NCBI GenBank assembly: GCA_963781775.1
Contig: CAWAHE010000011.1
Coordinates: 248,001-312,000 of the forward strand
Direction of reading: 5' to 3'
Source of the DNA: CAVSRC01 sp963781775
GTDB taxonomy: Bacteria > Pseudomonadota > Alphaproteobacteria > Rhizobiales > Kaistiaceae
Length of the DNA stretch: 64,000 nucleotides
The notes under the pieces are model-generated. The model was not told the DNA's origin. It did not search any database and was given only the letters and a program-made list of their open reading frames with translations. This document shows, piece after piece, positions 1 through 8,766 of this stretch. Within the stretch, counting starts at the first letter, position 1, and every line of letters begins with the position of its first letter. Made by a program: the position numbers and the translations under genes.

Positions 1-1265
1 TTTCGGCGTAGGCCGACTCGACATCGGCGTTTGGCCGAAGGTGCACTTCGCCGGCGAACCCGTCGACGATGATGGCATCGCCGTTCTCGACCAGCGCGAC
101 GACATTGCCGGCGCGCCCGACGGTGGCGATGCCGAGCGCCCGCGCCACGATGGTGACGTGGCTGGTCGGCCCGCCCTCTTCCAGCACCAGGCCGCGGATG
201 CGTTCGCGGTTGTAGTCGAGCAGTTCCGCCGCGCCCATGTTGCGCGCCACGATGATCGCGTCCTTGGGCAATTCCTCGCCGCCCGGCCCGTGCGGCTTGT
301 TCATCAGCACGCGCAGCAGCCGGTTGGTCGAGATCGTCGAAATCGTGCAGCCGGTCGCGCAGGAACGGGTCCGATCTGCCGCTGCAGACGCGCGCGCATG
401 TCGTTCTGCACCTTCTCGACCGCCGCTTCCGCCGACAGCCCGTTGCGGATCGCCTCGTGCATGCGCCTGCACCCAGCCGCGATCGTGGGCGAACATGCGA
501 TAGGCTTCGAGCACGTCGCGATGCTCGCCGGTCGCGGCGATGTCGTCGCGCGACAGCATGTCGTCGACGAACAGGCGCAGGCTGGCGATCGCCTCGTCGA
601 GGCGCTGCGACTCCTGCTCGACATCCTCGCCGATCAGCGCCGTGACGACGACGCGCGGCTCGTGCAGGACCGCGTGACCGAGGCCGACGCCCTCGCACAG
701 GCCGAGCCCGGAGATGGCGATCGGCCGCTTGAGGTCGAGCGCGGTGCCCGGCCGGGTGAGGCCGGAAAGCTCGCCGACCGCGATCATTTCGGCGAGCACC
801 ATCGCAGTGGTCTGCAGCGCCTCGACCTCTTCCTCGTGATAGCTGCGGTGGGCCTTGTTCTGCACCACGAGAACGCCGAGCGTGCGACCGGCGCGCAGCA
901 CCGGCACGCCGAGGAAGGCGTTGTAAATTTCCTCGCCGGTCTCCGGCAGATAGCGGAAAGCCGGGTGGGTCTGGGCGTCGGACAGATTCAGCGGCCGCGC
1001 CTGTTCGGCGATGGTGCCGACGAGGCCCTGGCCAATGCTCAGCGAGGCGTGGTGGACCGCCTCGGCGCTTCAGACCTTCGGTGGCATAGAGTTCGAGGAC
1101 CCCGTCGGAATGCAGGACATAGACCGAGCACACCTCGGCCACCATGTTGGCCGCGATTTGCGTCACGATCTTGTCGAGCCGGGCTTGCGCGCTGATCGGC
1201 TCCGCCATGATCTCGCGCAGGCGGCGGAGCAGGACGCGCGGCCCGGCGGGTGTTGGACCCCGCAT
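1..1265 (-). CDS. ptsP: PTS enzyme I homologue PtsP (EI-Ntr), N-terminal part, cut by window edge
   Basis: First enzyme of the nitrogen phosphotransferase relay; takes phosphate from PEP and passes it to NPr. The ATG at 1265 begins an N-terminal GAF domain (residues about 20-160, sensing), followed by the start of the PEP-utiliser N-domain. The gene runs off the left edge still in frame. The frame changes at least four times (near 1070, 466, 371 and 325). Each repair sits at a codon end: for example the residue after GLK reads as Ala GCC or Pro CCC, and the first Arg of WVRRM reads CGG or AGG. Read through these, the protein matches PtsP without gaps. It lies 75 bases downstream of lysC on the same strand, a common alphaproteobacterial neighbour pair. 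Confidence 0.85.
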   Translation of the reverse strand, partial: MRGPTPAGPRVLLRRLREIMAEPISAQARLDKIVTQIAANMVAEVCSVYVLHSDGVLELYATEGLKRRGGPPRLAEHWPGPRRHHRRTGAAAESVRRPDPPGFPLSAGDRRGNLQRLPRRAGAARRSHARRSRGAEQGPPQLSRGRGRGAADHCDGARRNDRGRRAFRPHPAGHRARPQAADRHLRARPVRGRRPRSRGPARAARRRHGADRRGCRAGVAAPRRGDRQPAPVRRRHAVARRHRRDRRASRRARSLSHVRPRSRLGAGACTRRSATGCRRKRRSRRCRTTCARVCSGRSDPFLRDRLHDFDDLDQPAAARADEQAARAGRRGIAQGRDHRGAQHGRGGTARLQPRTHPRPGAGRGRADQPRHHRGAGARHRHRRARRQCRRAGRERRCHHRRRVRRRSAPSAKRRCRVGLRR

Positions 1266-1340
1266 GATCCGCTATCCTCGGGACATATCGGCCACTTCTG
1301 GTTTGGCCCGCCGGCCGCTCCGGCGCGCCCGAAGCGCCGG

Positions 1341-2594
1341 TCAGTGGCTGTCGAGCCCGTATAGCGAATGCAAAGTCCGTACCGCAAGCTCGGTGTAGGG
1401 CGCGTCGATCAACACCGATATCTTGATTTCAGAGGTCGTGATCGCCCGAATGTTGATGGCCTTGCCCGCAAGCGCCTGAAAACACTCGGCCGCAACGCCG
1501 GCATGGCTGCGCATGCCGATGCCGATGACGGAGATCTTGGCCACGTCGGTCGACCCCTGCAGTACCTGGTAGCCGATGGCATCACGCGCATCCTCGAGCA
1601 CCTTGCGCGCCCGCGCGTAGTCGGCGGTCGGCACGGTGAAGGTCAGGTCGGTCAGCGTGCCGTCCTCGGAGACGTTCTGGACGATCATGTCGACATTGAT
1701 GCTGGAGGCGGCCAACGGCCCGAAGACGGCCGCCGCCACGCCCGGCTTGTCGGCCACCCGCCTCAGCGAAATCTGGGCCTCGTCCTTGGAGTAGGCGATG
1801 CCGCTGACGATCTTTTTTTCCACGATCTCGTCCTCGTCACAGATGAGGGTCCCCGGAGGGTCGTTCGCCCTGAACAATTCCGGCGCCGCCGGATCGTCGA
1901 AACTCGAGCGCACGAAGGTGCGCACGCCGTGCACCATCGCCAGCTCGACCGAACGCACCTGGAGCACTTTCGCCCCCAGCGAAGCCAGTTCCAGCATTTC
2001 TTCGTAAGAGACACGTGACAGCCGCGTCGCGCGCGGCACGATACGCGGGTCGGTGGTGTAGACGCCATCCACGTCGGTGTAGATGTCGCACCGATCCGCG
2101 TTCAGCGCCGCCGCCAGCGCCACGGCGCTGGTGTCGGAGCCGCCCCGCCCCAGCGTCGCCACCCGGTTATCCGGCGCCACGCCCTGGAAGCCGGCGACCA
2201 CCGCCACCTGTCCCTGCTCCAGACGCTCGCTCAGCCGCGTTCCGTCGATCTCGACGATGCGCGCGGCGCCGTGGGTGGCATCGGTACGGATCGGAATCTG
2301 CCAGCCCTGCCAGGACCTTGCATTGACACCGATCTCCTGCAGGGCGATGGCAACGAGGCCCGACGTGATCTGCTCGCCGGCCGCCACCACCACGTCGTAT
2401 TCGCGGGCGTCGTGCAGCAGCGAGGTCTCGCGCGTCCACGCAACCAGCTGATTCGTCGTGCCGGCCATGGCGGAAACGACCACGGCCACCTGATGACCGG
2501 CGTCGACTTCACGCTTCACGTGGCGCGCCACGTTCCTGATTCGCGGGACGTCGGCGACCGACGTACCGCCGAACTTCATGACCAGACGCGCCAT
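1341..2594 (-). CDS. lysC: Aspartate kinase
   Basis: Phosphorylates L-aspartate, the first step toward lysine, threonine, methionine and isoleucine. The protein is 417 aa, the family's usual length, and unbroken. The N-terminal kinase motif KFGGTSV is at residues 7-13, the GRGGSDTSA substrate loop near residue 150 and YTDVDGVYTTDPR near 172. Two ACT domains fill residues about 265-410, so feedback inhibition by lysine and/or threonine is expected. The start ATG at 2594 leaves 100 bases to the divergent ubiG. No silent doublets are found here, unlike ptsP next door. Confidence 0.97.
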   Translation of the reverse strand: MARLVMKFGGTSVADVPRIRNVARHVKREVDAGHQVAVVVSAMAGTTNQLVAWTRETSLLHDAREYDVVVAAGEQITSGLVAIALQEIGVNARSWQGWQIPIRTDATHGAARIVEIDGTRLSERLEQGQVAVVAGFQGVAPDNRVATLGRGGSDTSAVALAAALNADRCDIYTDVDGVYTTDPRIVPRATRLSRVSYEEMLELASLGAKVLQVRSVELAMVHGVRTFVRSSFDDPAAPELFRANDPPGTLICDEDEIVEKKIVSGIAYSKDEAQISLRRVADKPGVAAAVFGPLAASSINVDMIVQNVSEDGTLTDLTFTVPTADYARARKVLEDARDAIGYQVLQGSTDVAKISVIGIGMRSHAGVAAECFQALAGKAINIRAITTSEIKISVLIDAPYTELAVRTLHSLYGLDSH

Positions 2595-2694
2595 TGTCCT
2601 CTCGCCGGCTCCTGCCCGGTCGCGAAAAAGTGGGCTTTCATAGCGATTTGGCCGCCGGCTCGCAACGGCACGGCGGCTCGGTTACAGTCCGGCC

Positions 2695-3438
2695 ATGAAC
2701 CCGCGCACCAACTCCACCATCGACCCCGCCGAAATTGCCCGCTTCTCCGCCATGGCAGACAGGTGGTGGGACACGGACGGGCCGATGCGTCCCCTGCACA
2801 AGCTCAACCCGCTGCGCCTGGCGTGGATCAAGGAGCAGATCTGCGGTCGCTTCGGCCGCGACCCGAAATCGTCCGATGCGCTTTCGCACTTGCGCGTCCT
2901 CGATGTCGGCTGTGGCGCCGGCCTGGTGACCGAGCCTCTCGCCCGCATGGGTGCCGCCGTCGCCGGCATCGACCCGTCCAGCGAGAACATTGCGGCGGCG
3001 AAGCTTCACGCCGCTGCCGGCGACCTTGCCATCGACTATCGCGACGCCGCCGTCGAGGACCTCGCCGCGGACGGTGAGCGCTTCGACGTGGTGCTGGCGT
3101 TGGAGGTGGTCGAGCACGTCAACAACGTCGGCAACTTCGTCGCCGCCTGCGGGCAGACGGTGAAGCCCGGCGGCCTCCTCATCGCCTCGACCATCAACCG
3201 TACGATGAAGGCGTTCGTCCTCGCCATCGTCGGCGTGGAATACTTCCTGCGCTGGCTGCCGCGCGGCACCCACAGCTACGACCGGCTGGTGACCCCCGAC
3301 GAATTGCGCACGGCGCTGCGCGCCGCCGACCTGACGCCCACCGCCGAGACCGGCGTCATGTACCTGCCGCTGGCCGACCGCTTCCGGCTCACCGCCGACA
3401 TGGATGTCAACTACATGATGGCCGCGGCAAAGGACTGA
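2695..3438 (+). CDS. ubiG: Ubiquinone biosynthesis O-methyltransferase
   Basis: SAM-dependent O-methyltransferase acting twice in ubiquinone synthesis. It has 247 aa, typical length. The early motif FSAMADRWWDTDGPMRPLH is the UbiG signature, followed by the SAM-binding glycine-rich strand DVGCGAGL near residue 66 and the conserved ALEVVEHV near 138. It is divergent from lysC, an arrangement common in Hyphomicrobiales. The frame is intact from the ATG at 2695 to the stop. Confidence 0.96.
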   Translation: MNPRTNSTIDPAEIARFSAMADRWWDTDGPMRPLHKLNPLRLAWIKEQICGRFGRDPKSSDALSHLRVLDVGCGAGLVTEPLARMGAAVAGIDPSSENIAAAKLHAAAGDLAIDYRDAAVEDLAADGERFDVVLALEVVEHVNNVGNFVAACGQTVKPGGLLIASTINRTMKAFVLAIVGVEYFLRWLPRGTHSYDRLVTPDELRTALRAADLTPTAETGVMYLPLADRFRLTADMDVNYMMAAAKD

Positions 3439-3475
3439 CCGCACCGCCTCAACAGACAGAGCTAACCAATTCGGT

Positions 3476-3489
3476 GGATTCGCGAATCC
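3476..3489. repeat. 14-bp perfect palindrome between convergent genes
   Basis: GGATTCGCGAATCC is its own reverse complement. It sits in the 100-base gap between the ends of ubiG and the small gene at 3539-3787. It lacks a loop and a T-run, so it is a poor intrinsic terminator; a protein-binding site or chance are both possible. Confidence 0.4.
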
Positions 3490-3538
3490 GGGCGCCGACC
3501 TGGCTTCAACCTGAATCGGAACTTGAAGCGCGCCCCGG

Positions 3539-3787
3539 CTATTCCAGCGAGATGACCACCTTCTCGTTCTTCTGATGGTCCTCGATCTCGACCAGATTGC
3601 CGTGGGCCTCCGGATTCTCCGAGAGCTTGACAATTTCCTCCAGATCGATGCCCTGATCCCTGAGCGCCCCCACCGCCTTGTGGGGGATGAGGTTGGACGC
3701 GATCTTGAGCACGCCGCCCGGAATGGTGACGGTCGTCGCAGGGTCGCGTTCGTCGCCCTTGAAGACGCGAATTTTCAGGTCGGCCAT
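3539..3787 (-). CDS. Conserved small cytosolic protein, function unknown
   Basis: The chosen ATG at 3787 is preceded by a strong GGAGGAG ribosome site, giving 82 aa (MADLKIRVFKG...). Longer readings upstream have no such site and a low-complexity N-terminus. There is no signal peptide or membrane segment. The N-terminal half is beta-rich and ends in PGGVLKIASNLIPHKA; the C-terminal half is acidic with EEIVKLSENPEAHG. I do not recognise a named family. It is encoded convergent with ubiG and divergent from the carbonic anhydrase, with 158 bases between the two starts. Confidence 0.75.
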   Translation of the reverse strand: MADLKIRVFKGDERDPATTVTIPGGVLKIASNLIPHKAVGALRDQGIDLEEIVKLSENPEAHGNLVEIEDHQKNEKVVISLE

Positions 3788-3945
3788 TGCCAGCTCCTCC
3801 GCTCGCACGCTTCCCTCAAATGCACCGCCCAATGATCCACCGCCGCGGGCCGGCGTCTCGCCGACCATGCCTTCGTCTGAACCCGCGGCCTTGATCCGGA
3901 TCAAGCCCTCCGGCATGAACGAGCCACCGCAGAACGAAGCAGTGG

Positions 3946-4584
3946 ATGGCACCGCCCATGCTCGACAACCTCAAAGCCAACAACCGCGCCTGGGCGCAGC
4001 GCAAGGTCGCCACTGACGCCGATTTCTTCAAGCGCCTCGTGCGCCAGCAGGCGCCGGAATATCTGTGGATCGGCTGTTCCGACAGCCGCGTGCCTGCCAA
4101 CGAGATCGTCGACCTCGACCCCGGCGAATTGTTCGTGCACCGCAACGTCGCCAATCTGGCACCGCCCCAGGACGCCAACTACCTCTCGGTCCTGCAGTTC
4201 GCCGTCGACGTGCTCAAGGTGCGACACATCATGGTGGTCGGCCACTACGGCTGCGGCGGCGTCGCCGCGGCGGTCGACGGCAAGCGCCGCGGATTGGTCG
4301 ACCATTGGCTGCATCCGATCCGCGAGGTGGCGCACACGCACCGTCATGAACTCGACGCGCTCCCCGATCAGGCGGCGCGTCTCAACCGTCTGTGCGAACT
4401 GAACGTCGTCCGCCAGGTCATCAACGTCGCGTCCGACGTGTTCGTTCAGGACGCGTGGGCACGCGGCCAGAAACTGAGCGTCCACGGCTGGGTCTATTCG
4501 CTCGCCGACGGTCTGGTCAACGACCTCGACGTGACGGTGCGGCGGCCGCAAGATATCGAGCGGCTGTCGCCCGCGGCGCGCTAG
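3946..4584 (+). CDS. can: Beta-class carbonic anhydrase
   Basis: Interconverts CO2 and bicarbonate. The 212-aa protein carries the zinc and catalytic motifs of the beta class: CSDSRVPA (Cys with Asp-Arg dyad, near residue 44) and HYGCGGV (His and Cys, near residue 102), with HRNVAN between them. The first ATG at 3946 and a second at 3958 are both plausible starts. The stop overlaps the convergent DUF1178 gene by four bases. The frame is intact. Confidence 0.95.
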   Translation: MAPPMLDNLKANNRAWAQRKVATDADFFKRLVRQQAPEYLWIGCSDSRVPANEIVDLDPGELFVHRNVANLAPPQDANYLSVLQFAVDVLKVRHIMVVGHYGCGGVAAAVDGKRRGLVDHWLHPIREVAHTHRHELDALPDQAARLNRLCELNVVRQVINVASDVFVQDAWARGQKLSVHGWVYSLADGLVNDLDVTVRRPQDIERLSPAAR

Positions 4585-5072
4585 TTGCGATCCTCGGGAA
4601 GCGGCGGCAGCGGCAGGAAGCCGATGCCTTCCTCGGCCAGCGCCTTGGCTTCGTCGCTGGTCGCCTCGCCGTAGATGCCGCGCGCCTCGACCTCGCTGTA
4701 GTGGATCTTGCGGGCTTCTTCGGCGAACTTGTCGCCGACATAGTCGGCGTTCTCGCTCACCTGCTTGCGCAAGGCGAGCACCGCCTCGCGAAACGCCTGC
4801 CGACGCGGGTCGGGTGCAGCAAGCGTCACCTTTTCGTCCTTGCCCGGTTCGCCTCCCGGGGATTCGTCCTTGCGGGATTCGTCCCTGCCCGCCCGCTCGC
4901 TCTTGTGGGTGCCGGTCACCGCCGGCGCCATCAGAGCCTTTTCGACCTCGGTCAGCCCGCAGGTCGGGCACGCCACTTCCCTCGCCGCGACCGCGCGATC
5001 GTAGTCGGCCATCGAGCGAAACCAGATATCGAACTCGTGGTCGCGGGTGCAACGGAGCGTGTAGCGGATCAT
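4581..5072 (-). CDS. DUF1178 zinc-ribbon-like protein
   Basis: 163 aa from the ATG at 5072. The N-terminus MIRYTLRC with DHEFDIWFRS, then ACPTCGL near residue 35, is the DUF1178 pattern, a probable zinc ribbon. A charged, low-complexity stretch (residues about 55-90) links to a helical C-terminal part ending in GIGFLPLPPLPEDRN. The function of the family is unknown. It ends a tightly packed leftward run comF - glutaredoxin - nitrilase - DUF1178, with one base between this start and the nitrilase stop. Confidence 0.88.
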   Translation of the reverse strand: MIRYTLRCTRDHEFDIWFRSMADYDRAVAAREVACPTCGLTEVEKALMAPAVTGTHKSERAGRDESRKDESPGGEPGKDEKVTLAAPDPRRQAFREAVLALRKQVSENADYVGDKFAEEARKIHYSEVEARGIYGEATSDEAKALAEEGIGFLPLPPLPEDRN

Positions 5073-5073
5073 G

Positions 5074-5937
5074 TCAGGACGCTGCTTCCAGTTCCGCGAC
5101 CGGGATCGTCGGTGGCGCAAACGCCCGCTCATTGGCGAGCGCCGGGATCGCCTGGCGCGCCTTGACGCTCGCCGCCGGGTCGACCTCGGCGACAATTACG
5201 CCGGGCTCGGCCTCCGCCTGGGCGACGATGCGGCCCCATGGATCGACGATCATCGAGTGCCCGTAGGTGTCGCGCCCGTTCTCGTGGTGGCCGCCCTGTG
5301 CGGCGGCGATCACCCATGAGCCGGTCTCGATGGCCCGCGCGCGGACGAGCACATGCCAGTGCGCCTCTCCGGTGGTGCGCGTGAACGCCGACGGCACCGC
5401 CATCATCGCCGCACCGGCCTTGGCCAGCGCGCGATAGAGATGGGGGAAGCGCACGTCGTAGCACACCGTCAGGCCCAGCCGCGTCCACGGCAAATCGGCA
5501 ACCACAGCCACGTCGCCCGGCCGATAGAGGCGCGACTCGCGGTAGCTCTCGCCGTTGGCGAGATCGGCATCGAAGGTATGAATCTTGTCGTAGCTGGCAA
5601 GAATCTCGCCGGTCGGCGCGATCACATAGGAGCGGTTGGCGGTCCGCTGTTCGGCATCGTCCTCCAGCTTGATCGCCATCGAACCGATATGCAGGTGGAT
5701 GCCCAGTTCCCTAGCCAGCGCCCGGAAGCGGGCGAGCGCCGGATCGTCGGCTTCCGGCGAGACGGCGGCCATCAGCCGCGACCGCTCGCCGTCGAGCACA
5801 TTGGTCATCTCTGGCGTCAGCACGTATTGGGCACCCTGCCGCGCCGCCTCGCGAATGAGCGCTTCCGCCGCCGCGACATTCGCCGCGACCGAAATGCCGG
5901 TGCGCAGCTGCACCGCAGCGACCGTGAAGCCGGTCAT
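5074..5937 (-). CDS. Carbon-nitrogen hydrolase (nitrilase superfamily, Nit1/YbeM-like)
   Basis: 287 aa, cytosolic, likely a deaminated-glutathione or omega-amidase-type amidase. The Glu-Lys-Cys triad is visible: TPEMTN (Glu near 43), YDKIHTFD (Lys near 112) and CYDVRFP (Cys near 152). The ATG overlaps the glutaredoxin stop in an ATGA arrangement, so the two are translationally coupled. Being beside glutaredoxin 3 fits a role in glutathione repair, which is inferred from the neighbour and the Nit1 family rather than shown by the sequence. Confidence 0.92.
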   Translation of the reverse strand: MTGFTVAAVQLRTGISVAANVAAAEALIREAARQGAQYVLTPEMTNVLDGERSRLMAAVSPEADDPALARFRALARELGIHLHIGSMAIKLEDDAEQRTANRSYVIAPTGEILASYDKIHTFDADLANGESYRESRLYRPGDVAVVADLPWTRLGLTVCYDVRFPHLYRALAKAGAAMMAVPSAFTRTTGEAHWHVLVRARAIETGSWVIAAAQGGHHENGRDTYGHSMIVDPWGRIVAQAEAEPGVIVAEVDPAASVKARQAIPALANERAFAPPTIPVAELEAAS

Positions 5938-6227
5938 GCCGCGTCCCTGCCCAGCGCCTTGCCGAGGGCGCCGTTCCGCTCCCACTCGGACAGCTCGCGG
6001 AAGCCGCCGACGTGGACATCGCCGATGAAGATCTGCGGAAACGTGTAACCGCCATTGCTGCGCTGGATCATCTCGGCGCGCACCTCCGGTCGGCCGGTCG
6101 CATCGTACTCCGTGTAGGCTACGCCCTTGCCGTCGAGCAGACGCTTGGCGGCCGAACAAAACCCGCAGAACTGGCGGGTATAAACAACGACGGGAGGCAT
6201 TGTCAGCGATTCCGGTTCGAGGCTCAT
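5934..6227 (-). CDS. grxC: Glutaredoxin 3
   Basis: Small glutathione-dependent disulfide reductase. The active site CGFC lies in YTRQFCGFCSAAK, followed by the glutathione-binding TFPQIFIGDVHVGG (the Grx TVP loop is here TFP). The ATG at 6227 has an AAGGA ribosome site seven bases away; a later ATG at 6200 would give the usual 88-aa length but has a weaker site. The stop overlaps the nitrilase start. Confidence 0.94.
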   Translation of the reverse strand: MSLEPESLTMPPVVVYTRQFCGFCSAAKRLLDGKGVAYTEYDATGRPEVRAEMIQRSNGGYTFPQIFIGDVHVGGFRELSEWERNGALGKALGRDAA

Positions 6228-6243
6228 GACATCCTTATGTCGG

Positions 6244-7041
6244 TCAAATGCCGCCTTTGACAACCCGCGCGAAAACAAGCGCGTCGACCGCCTCCGCGCC
6301 GGCACGCAGCAGCGTCCGCGTTGCCGCCCTGATCGTCGCACCGGTGGTGAGCACGTCGTCAACCAGCAGGACGCGCCGGCCGGCCACCGCGGGCTTCTGC
6401 TCGACCGGCACGCGAAAGGCACCGCGCACGTTGCGGTCACGCTCGCCGGCCGACAGGCCGACCTGCTGCACCGTTGCACGGATGCGGATAAGCGCGCCGG
6501 CCGCCAGCGGCTTGCGGGCCACTTCGGCCACCGTTCGCGCCAGCAGGGCCGACTGGTTGTAGCGCCGCCACCACAGGCGGCGACGGTGAAGCGGCACCGG
6601 CACCACGACGTCCGCCTCGGCAGTCAGCTCGGCGCCGGCCCGTGCCATCCACCCGGCCATCCAGCGCGCCAGATCCAGTCGGTCGCGGTACTTCAGCCCG
6701 TGCACCAGCTGCCGCGCCACATCGTCGTACACCGCCACTGCCCGGCAGCGATCGAAGGGCGGCGGGTCGGCGATGGCTTCCGCCGACAGCGCGCCGGCAC
6801 CGAGATCATAGGCAAAGGGAATCCCGAGCCGCGCACAATAGGGACGCTCGATCAGCTTCAGCCGCGACCAGCAGCCCGGACACAGGCTGCCCATCCCGGT
6901 CACCGGCGCCCGACAGGCGAGACACTGCGGCGGCAGGGCGAGATCGGCCAGCCACCGGCCGAACGACCCGGCGCCGGATGCCAACCACCGCGCCGGCGCC
7001 GACGGCCCGGTCCCGACAAGGCTCTCGTTTCCGCTTTCCAT
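6244..7041 (-). CDS. comF: ComF-family phosphoribosyltransferase-like protein
   Basis: 265 aa. It has an N-terminal zinc-finger-like double-Cys region (CLACRAP and CPGCW, residues 39-62) and a C-terminal type I phosphoribosyltransferase fold with the PRPP loop VLLVDDVLTTGAT near residue 225. The WWRRYNQSALLA stretch is typical of ComF/GntX. The family is linked to DNA uptake or processing; the exact activity is not settled. It is the first gene of the leftward operon and divergent from the methyltransferase at 7130. Confidence 0.92.
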   Translation of the reverse strand: MESGNESLVGTGPSAPARWLASGAGSFGRWLADLALPPQCLACRAPVTGMGSLCPGCWSRLKLIERPYCARLGIPFAYDLGAGALSAEAIADPPPFDRCRAVAVYDDVARQLVHGLKYRDRLDLARWMAGWMARAGAELTAEADVVVPVPLHRRRLWWRRYNQSALLARTVAEVARKPLAAGALIRIRATVQQVGLSAGERDRNVRGAFRVPVEQKPAVAGRRVLLVDDVLTTGATIRAATRTLLRAGAEAVDALVFARVVKGGI

Positions 7042-7129
7042 TGCCGGCGAGCTTAGCGCCCGCCGCTGCGCCGCGCCATCGCCCCGTCTTTTGACGGGAA
7101 GCGCGCCGCGACCCCATAACCGGAAGACG

Positions 7130-8008
7130 ATGGACGGACCGCCGCGCATTTTCGATCACGACCTCCGCGCCCGCCGCCGCCGGCGCGCCCTCGCCGCCCC
7201 GGTCGCCGGCGCCGATTTCCTTTTTCGCGCCGCGGCCGAAGACCTCGCCGATCGCATGGCGGCGGTGAAACGCCGCTTTGCCGACGCCGCCGAAATCAGC
7301 CCGGCGCCGTTCCTTGCCGCCACCGGACAGGTCGACCGCATCGTGCGGCTCGACCGCCTTGCCGAAACCCGGCCCGACGTGGTCGGTGACGAGGAGCGTC
7401 TCCCCTTCGCCGCCGGTAGCCTCGACCTCGCGGTGTCGGTGTTGTCGTTGCACTGGGTCGACGACCTTCCCGGCGCGCTCGCCCAGATGCGGCGCGCACT
7501 GAAGCCGGACGGGCTGTTTCTGGCGACGCTGCTCGGCGGCGACACACTGCGCGAGCTGCGCGAGTCCTTCGCCTTCGCCGAGGCGGAAATCACCGGCGGC
7601 GCATCGCCCCGGGTCGCGCCCTTCACCGATGTGAGGACGGCCGGCGCCCTCCTCCAGCGCGCCGGCTTCGCTCTGCCGGTGACCGACCAGGACCGCCACA
7701 CGGCCCGCTACGACTCGGCGCTTGCGCTGATGCGCGACCTGCGCGCCATGGGCGCCACCAACGTCCTGCGCGAGCGCGACCGCCGTCCGCTGCGCCGGGC
7801 GGTGCTTGCCCGCACGCTCGAAGTCTATGGCGAGCGCTTCGCCGATCGCGACGGCCGCCTCCGCGCCACTTTCGACGTCATCTCGTTGTCGGGCTGGGTT
7901 CCCCACGAGAGCCAGCAGAAACCGCTGAGACCGGGCAGCGCCCGGCATCGTCTCGCCGATGCCCTCGGCACGGTCGAACGCAGCGCCGGTGAGAAGGCCG
8001 GTCGCTAG
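7130..8008 (+). CDS. SAM-dependent methyltransferase, NDUFAF5/BioC-like
   Basis: 292 aa from the ATG at 7130, with a GGAAG site upstream. The opening FDHDLRARRRRRA and a class I methyltransferase core (LPFAAGSLDLAVSVLSLHWV, then MRRALKPDGLF) match the alphaproteobacterial homologues of the complex I assembly hydroxylase NDUFAF5. Unlike most family members, the glycine-rich SAM loop is degenerate, which also holds for NDUFAF5. It always sits beside comF and grxC in related genomes as far as I recall. Confidence 0.85.
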   Translation: MDGPPRIFDHDLRARRRRRALAAPVAGADFLFRAAAEDLADRMAAVKRRFADAAEISPAPFLAATGQVDRIVRLDRLAETRPDVVGDEERLPFAAGSLDLAVSVLSLHWVDDLPGALAQMRRALKPDGLFLATLLGGDTLRELRESFAFAEAEITGGASPRVAPFTDVRTAGALLQRAGFALPVTDQDRHTARYDSALALMRDLRAMGATNVLRERDRRPLRRAVLARTLEVYGERFADRDGRLRATFDVISLSGWVPHESQQKPLRPGSARHRLADALGTVERSAGEKAGR

Positions 8009-8277
8009 CGGTCGAGCATCTCAAGAACGTGGCGCAGCTTGTCGGGCGAATCGGGAGCAGGCGCGGCGACCGAGCCGGTGATCACCGGATCGAGCCGATC
8101 GCCCCGGGCAGCCGCGACCGCCGGGTCGTGCGCCTTGAGGCCGCCGAAGAGGATCGCGACCACGCCGATCAGCGCAATGGTGATCGGCAGGTAGGCGGCC
8201 ACGCGCCCGGTGGCCTGACCGGCCGCAAACCGGCGCGAAAACGGCAGGATCGTGTCGTCGGAAGACTGAAGCGCCAT
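8005..8277 (-). CDS. Small single-span membrane protein, function unknown
   Basis: 90 aa. Residues about 27-46 (AAYLPITIALIGVVAILFGG) form one transmembrane helix; the N-terminus is polar with two Arg before the helix, and the C-terminal half (Asp/Pro-rich, ending DKLRHVLEMLDR) would lie outside the cytoplasm by the positive-inside rule. Its stop overlaps the convergent methyltransferase by four bases. I do not recognise the family. Confidence 0.65.
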   Translation of the reverse strand: MALQSSDDTILPFSRRFAAGQATGRVAAYLPITIALIGVVAILFGGLKAHDPAVAAARGDRLDPVITGSVAAPAPDSPDKLRHVLEMLDR

Positions 8278-8331
8278 GACAATTCCCCTAGCTCGCCCCC
8301 GGCAGGCTGGTTAAGGAACTGTCAAGCGAAA

Positions 8332-8752
8332 CTATAAAAGATCGATTAACACCGGGATCAGCGGCAGGTCGGCCGGCGGCATCTGGTAGCTTCGCAGATC
8401 GCCAGCACGCACCCACTTCAGCGCCTGTCCTTCGCGCCCGACCGCCATTCCCTGCCAGCGTGCGGCAGACGTAGAGCGGCATCAGCAGGTGGAAGTGCTC
8501 ATAGGCGTGGCTGGCGAAAGAGAGCGGCGCCAGGCAGGCGGCGGCAATGTCGATGCCGAGCTCTTCCTTGAGCTCGCGGATCAGCGACTGCTCCGGCGTC
8601 TCGCCCTGCTCGAGCTTGCCACCGGGGAACTCCCAGTAACCGGCCAGCGCCTTGCCCTCGGGCCGCTGGCTGATCAGCACGCGCCCGTCGGCATCGACCA
8701 GCGCGCAGGCGGCGACCAGCACCACCGGTTTGGTTTCGCCGCGGTCGGCCAT
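8332..8752 (-). CDS. mutT: 8-oxo-dGTP diphosphatase (Nudix, MutT)
   Basis: Cleans oxidised GTP/dGTP from the nucleotide pool. About 139 aa after one frame repair. The Nudix box G-x5-E-x7-R-E-x2-E-E-x-G lies at residues about 47-69 (GKLEQGETPEQSLIRELKEELG). The frame change at 8461-8462 is a doubled third base of Arg (CGC or CGA) in YVCRRW; after it the protein continues through ADLPLIPVLIDLL to the TAG at 8332. It is packed 14 bases downstream of argJ, the usual alphaproteobacterial order secA ... argJ mutT. Confidence 0.88.
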
Positions 8753-8766
8753 CGCCGTCGTCCGCC

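Noticed and set aside
5074..6159. A longer nitrilase starting inside the glutaredoxin gene
   Set aside because: The extra N-terminus is the out-of-frame shadow of glutaredoxin; the ATG at 5937, overlapping its stop, gives the normal family length.
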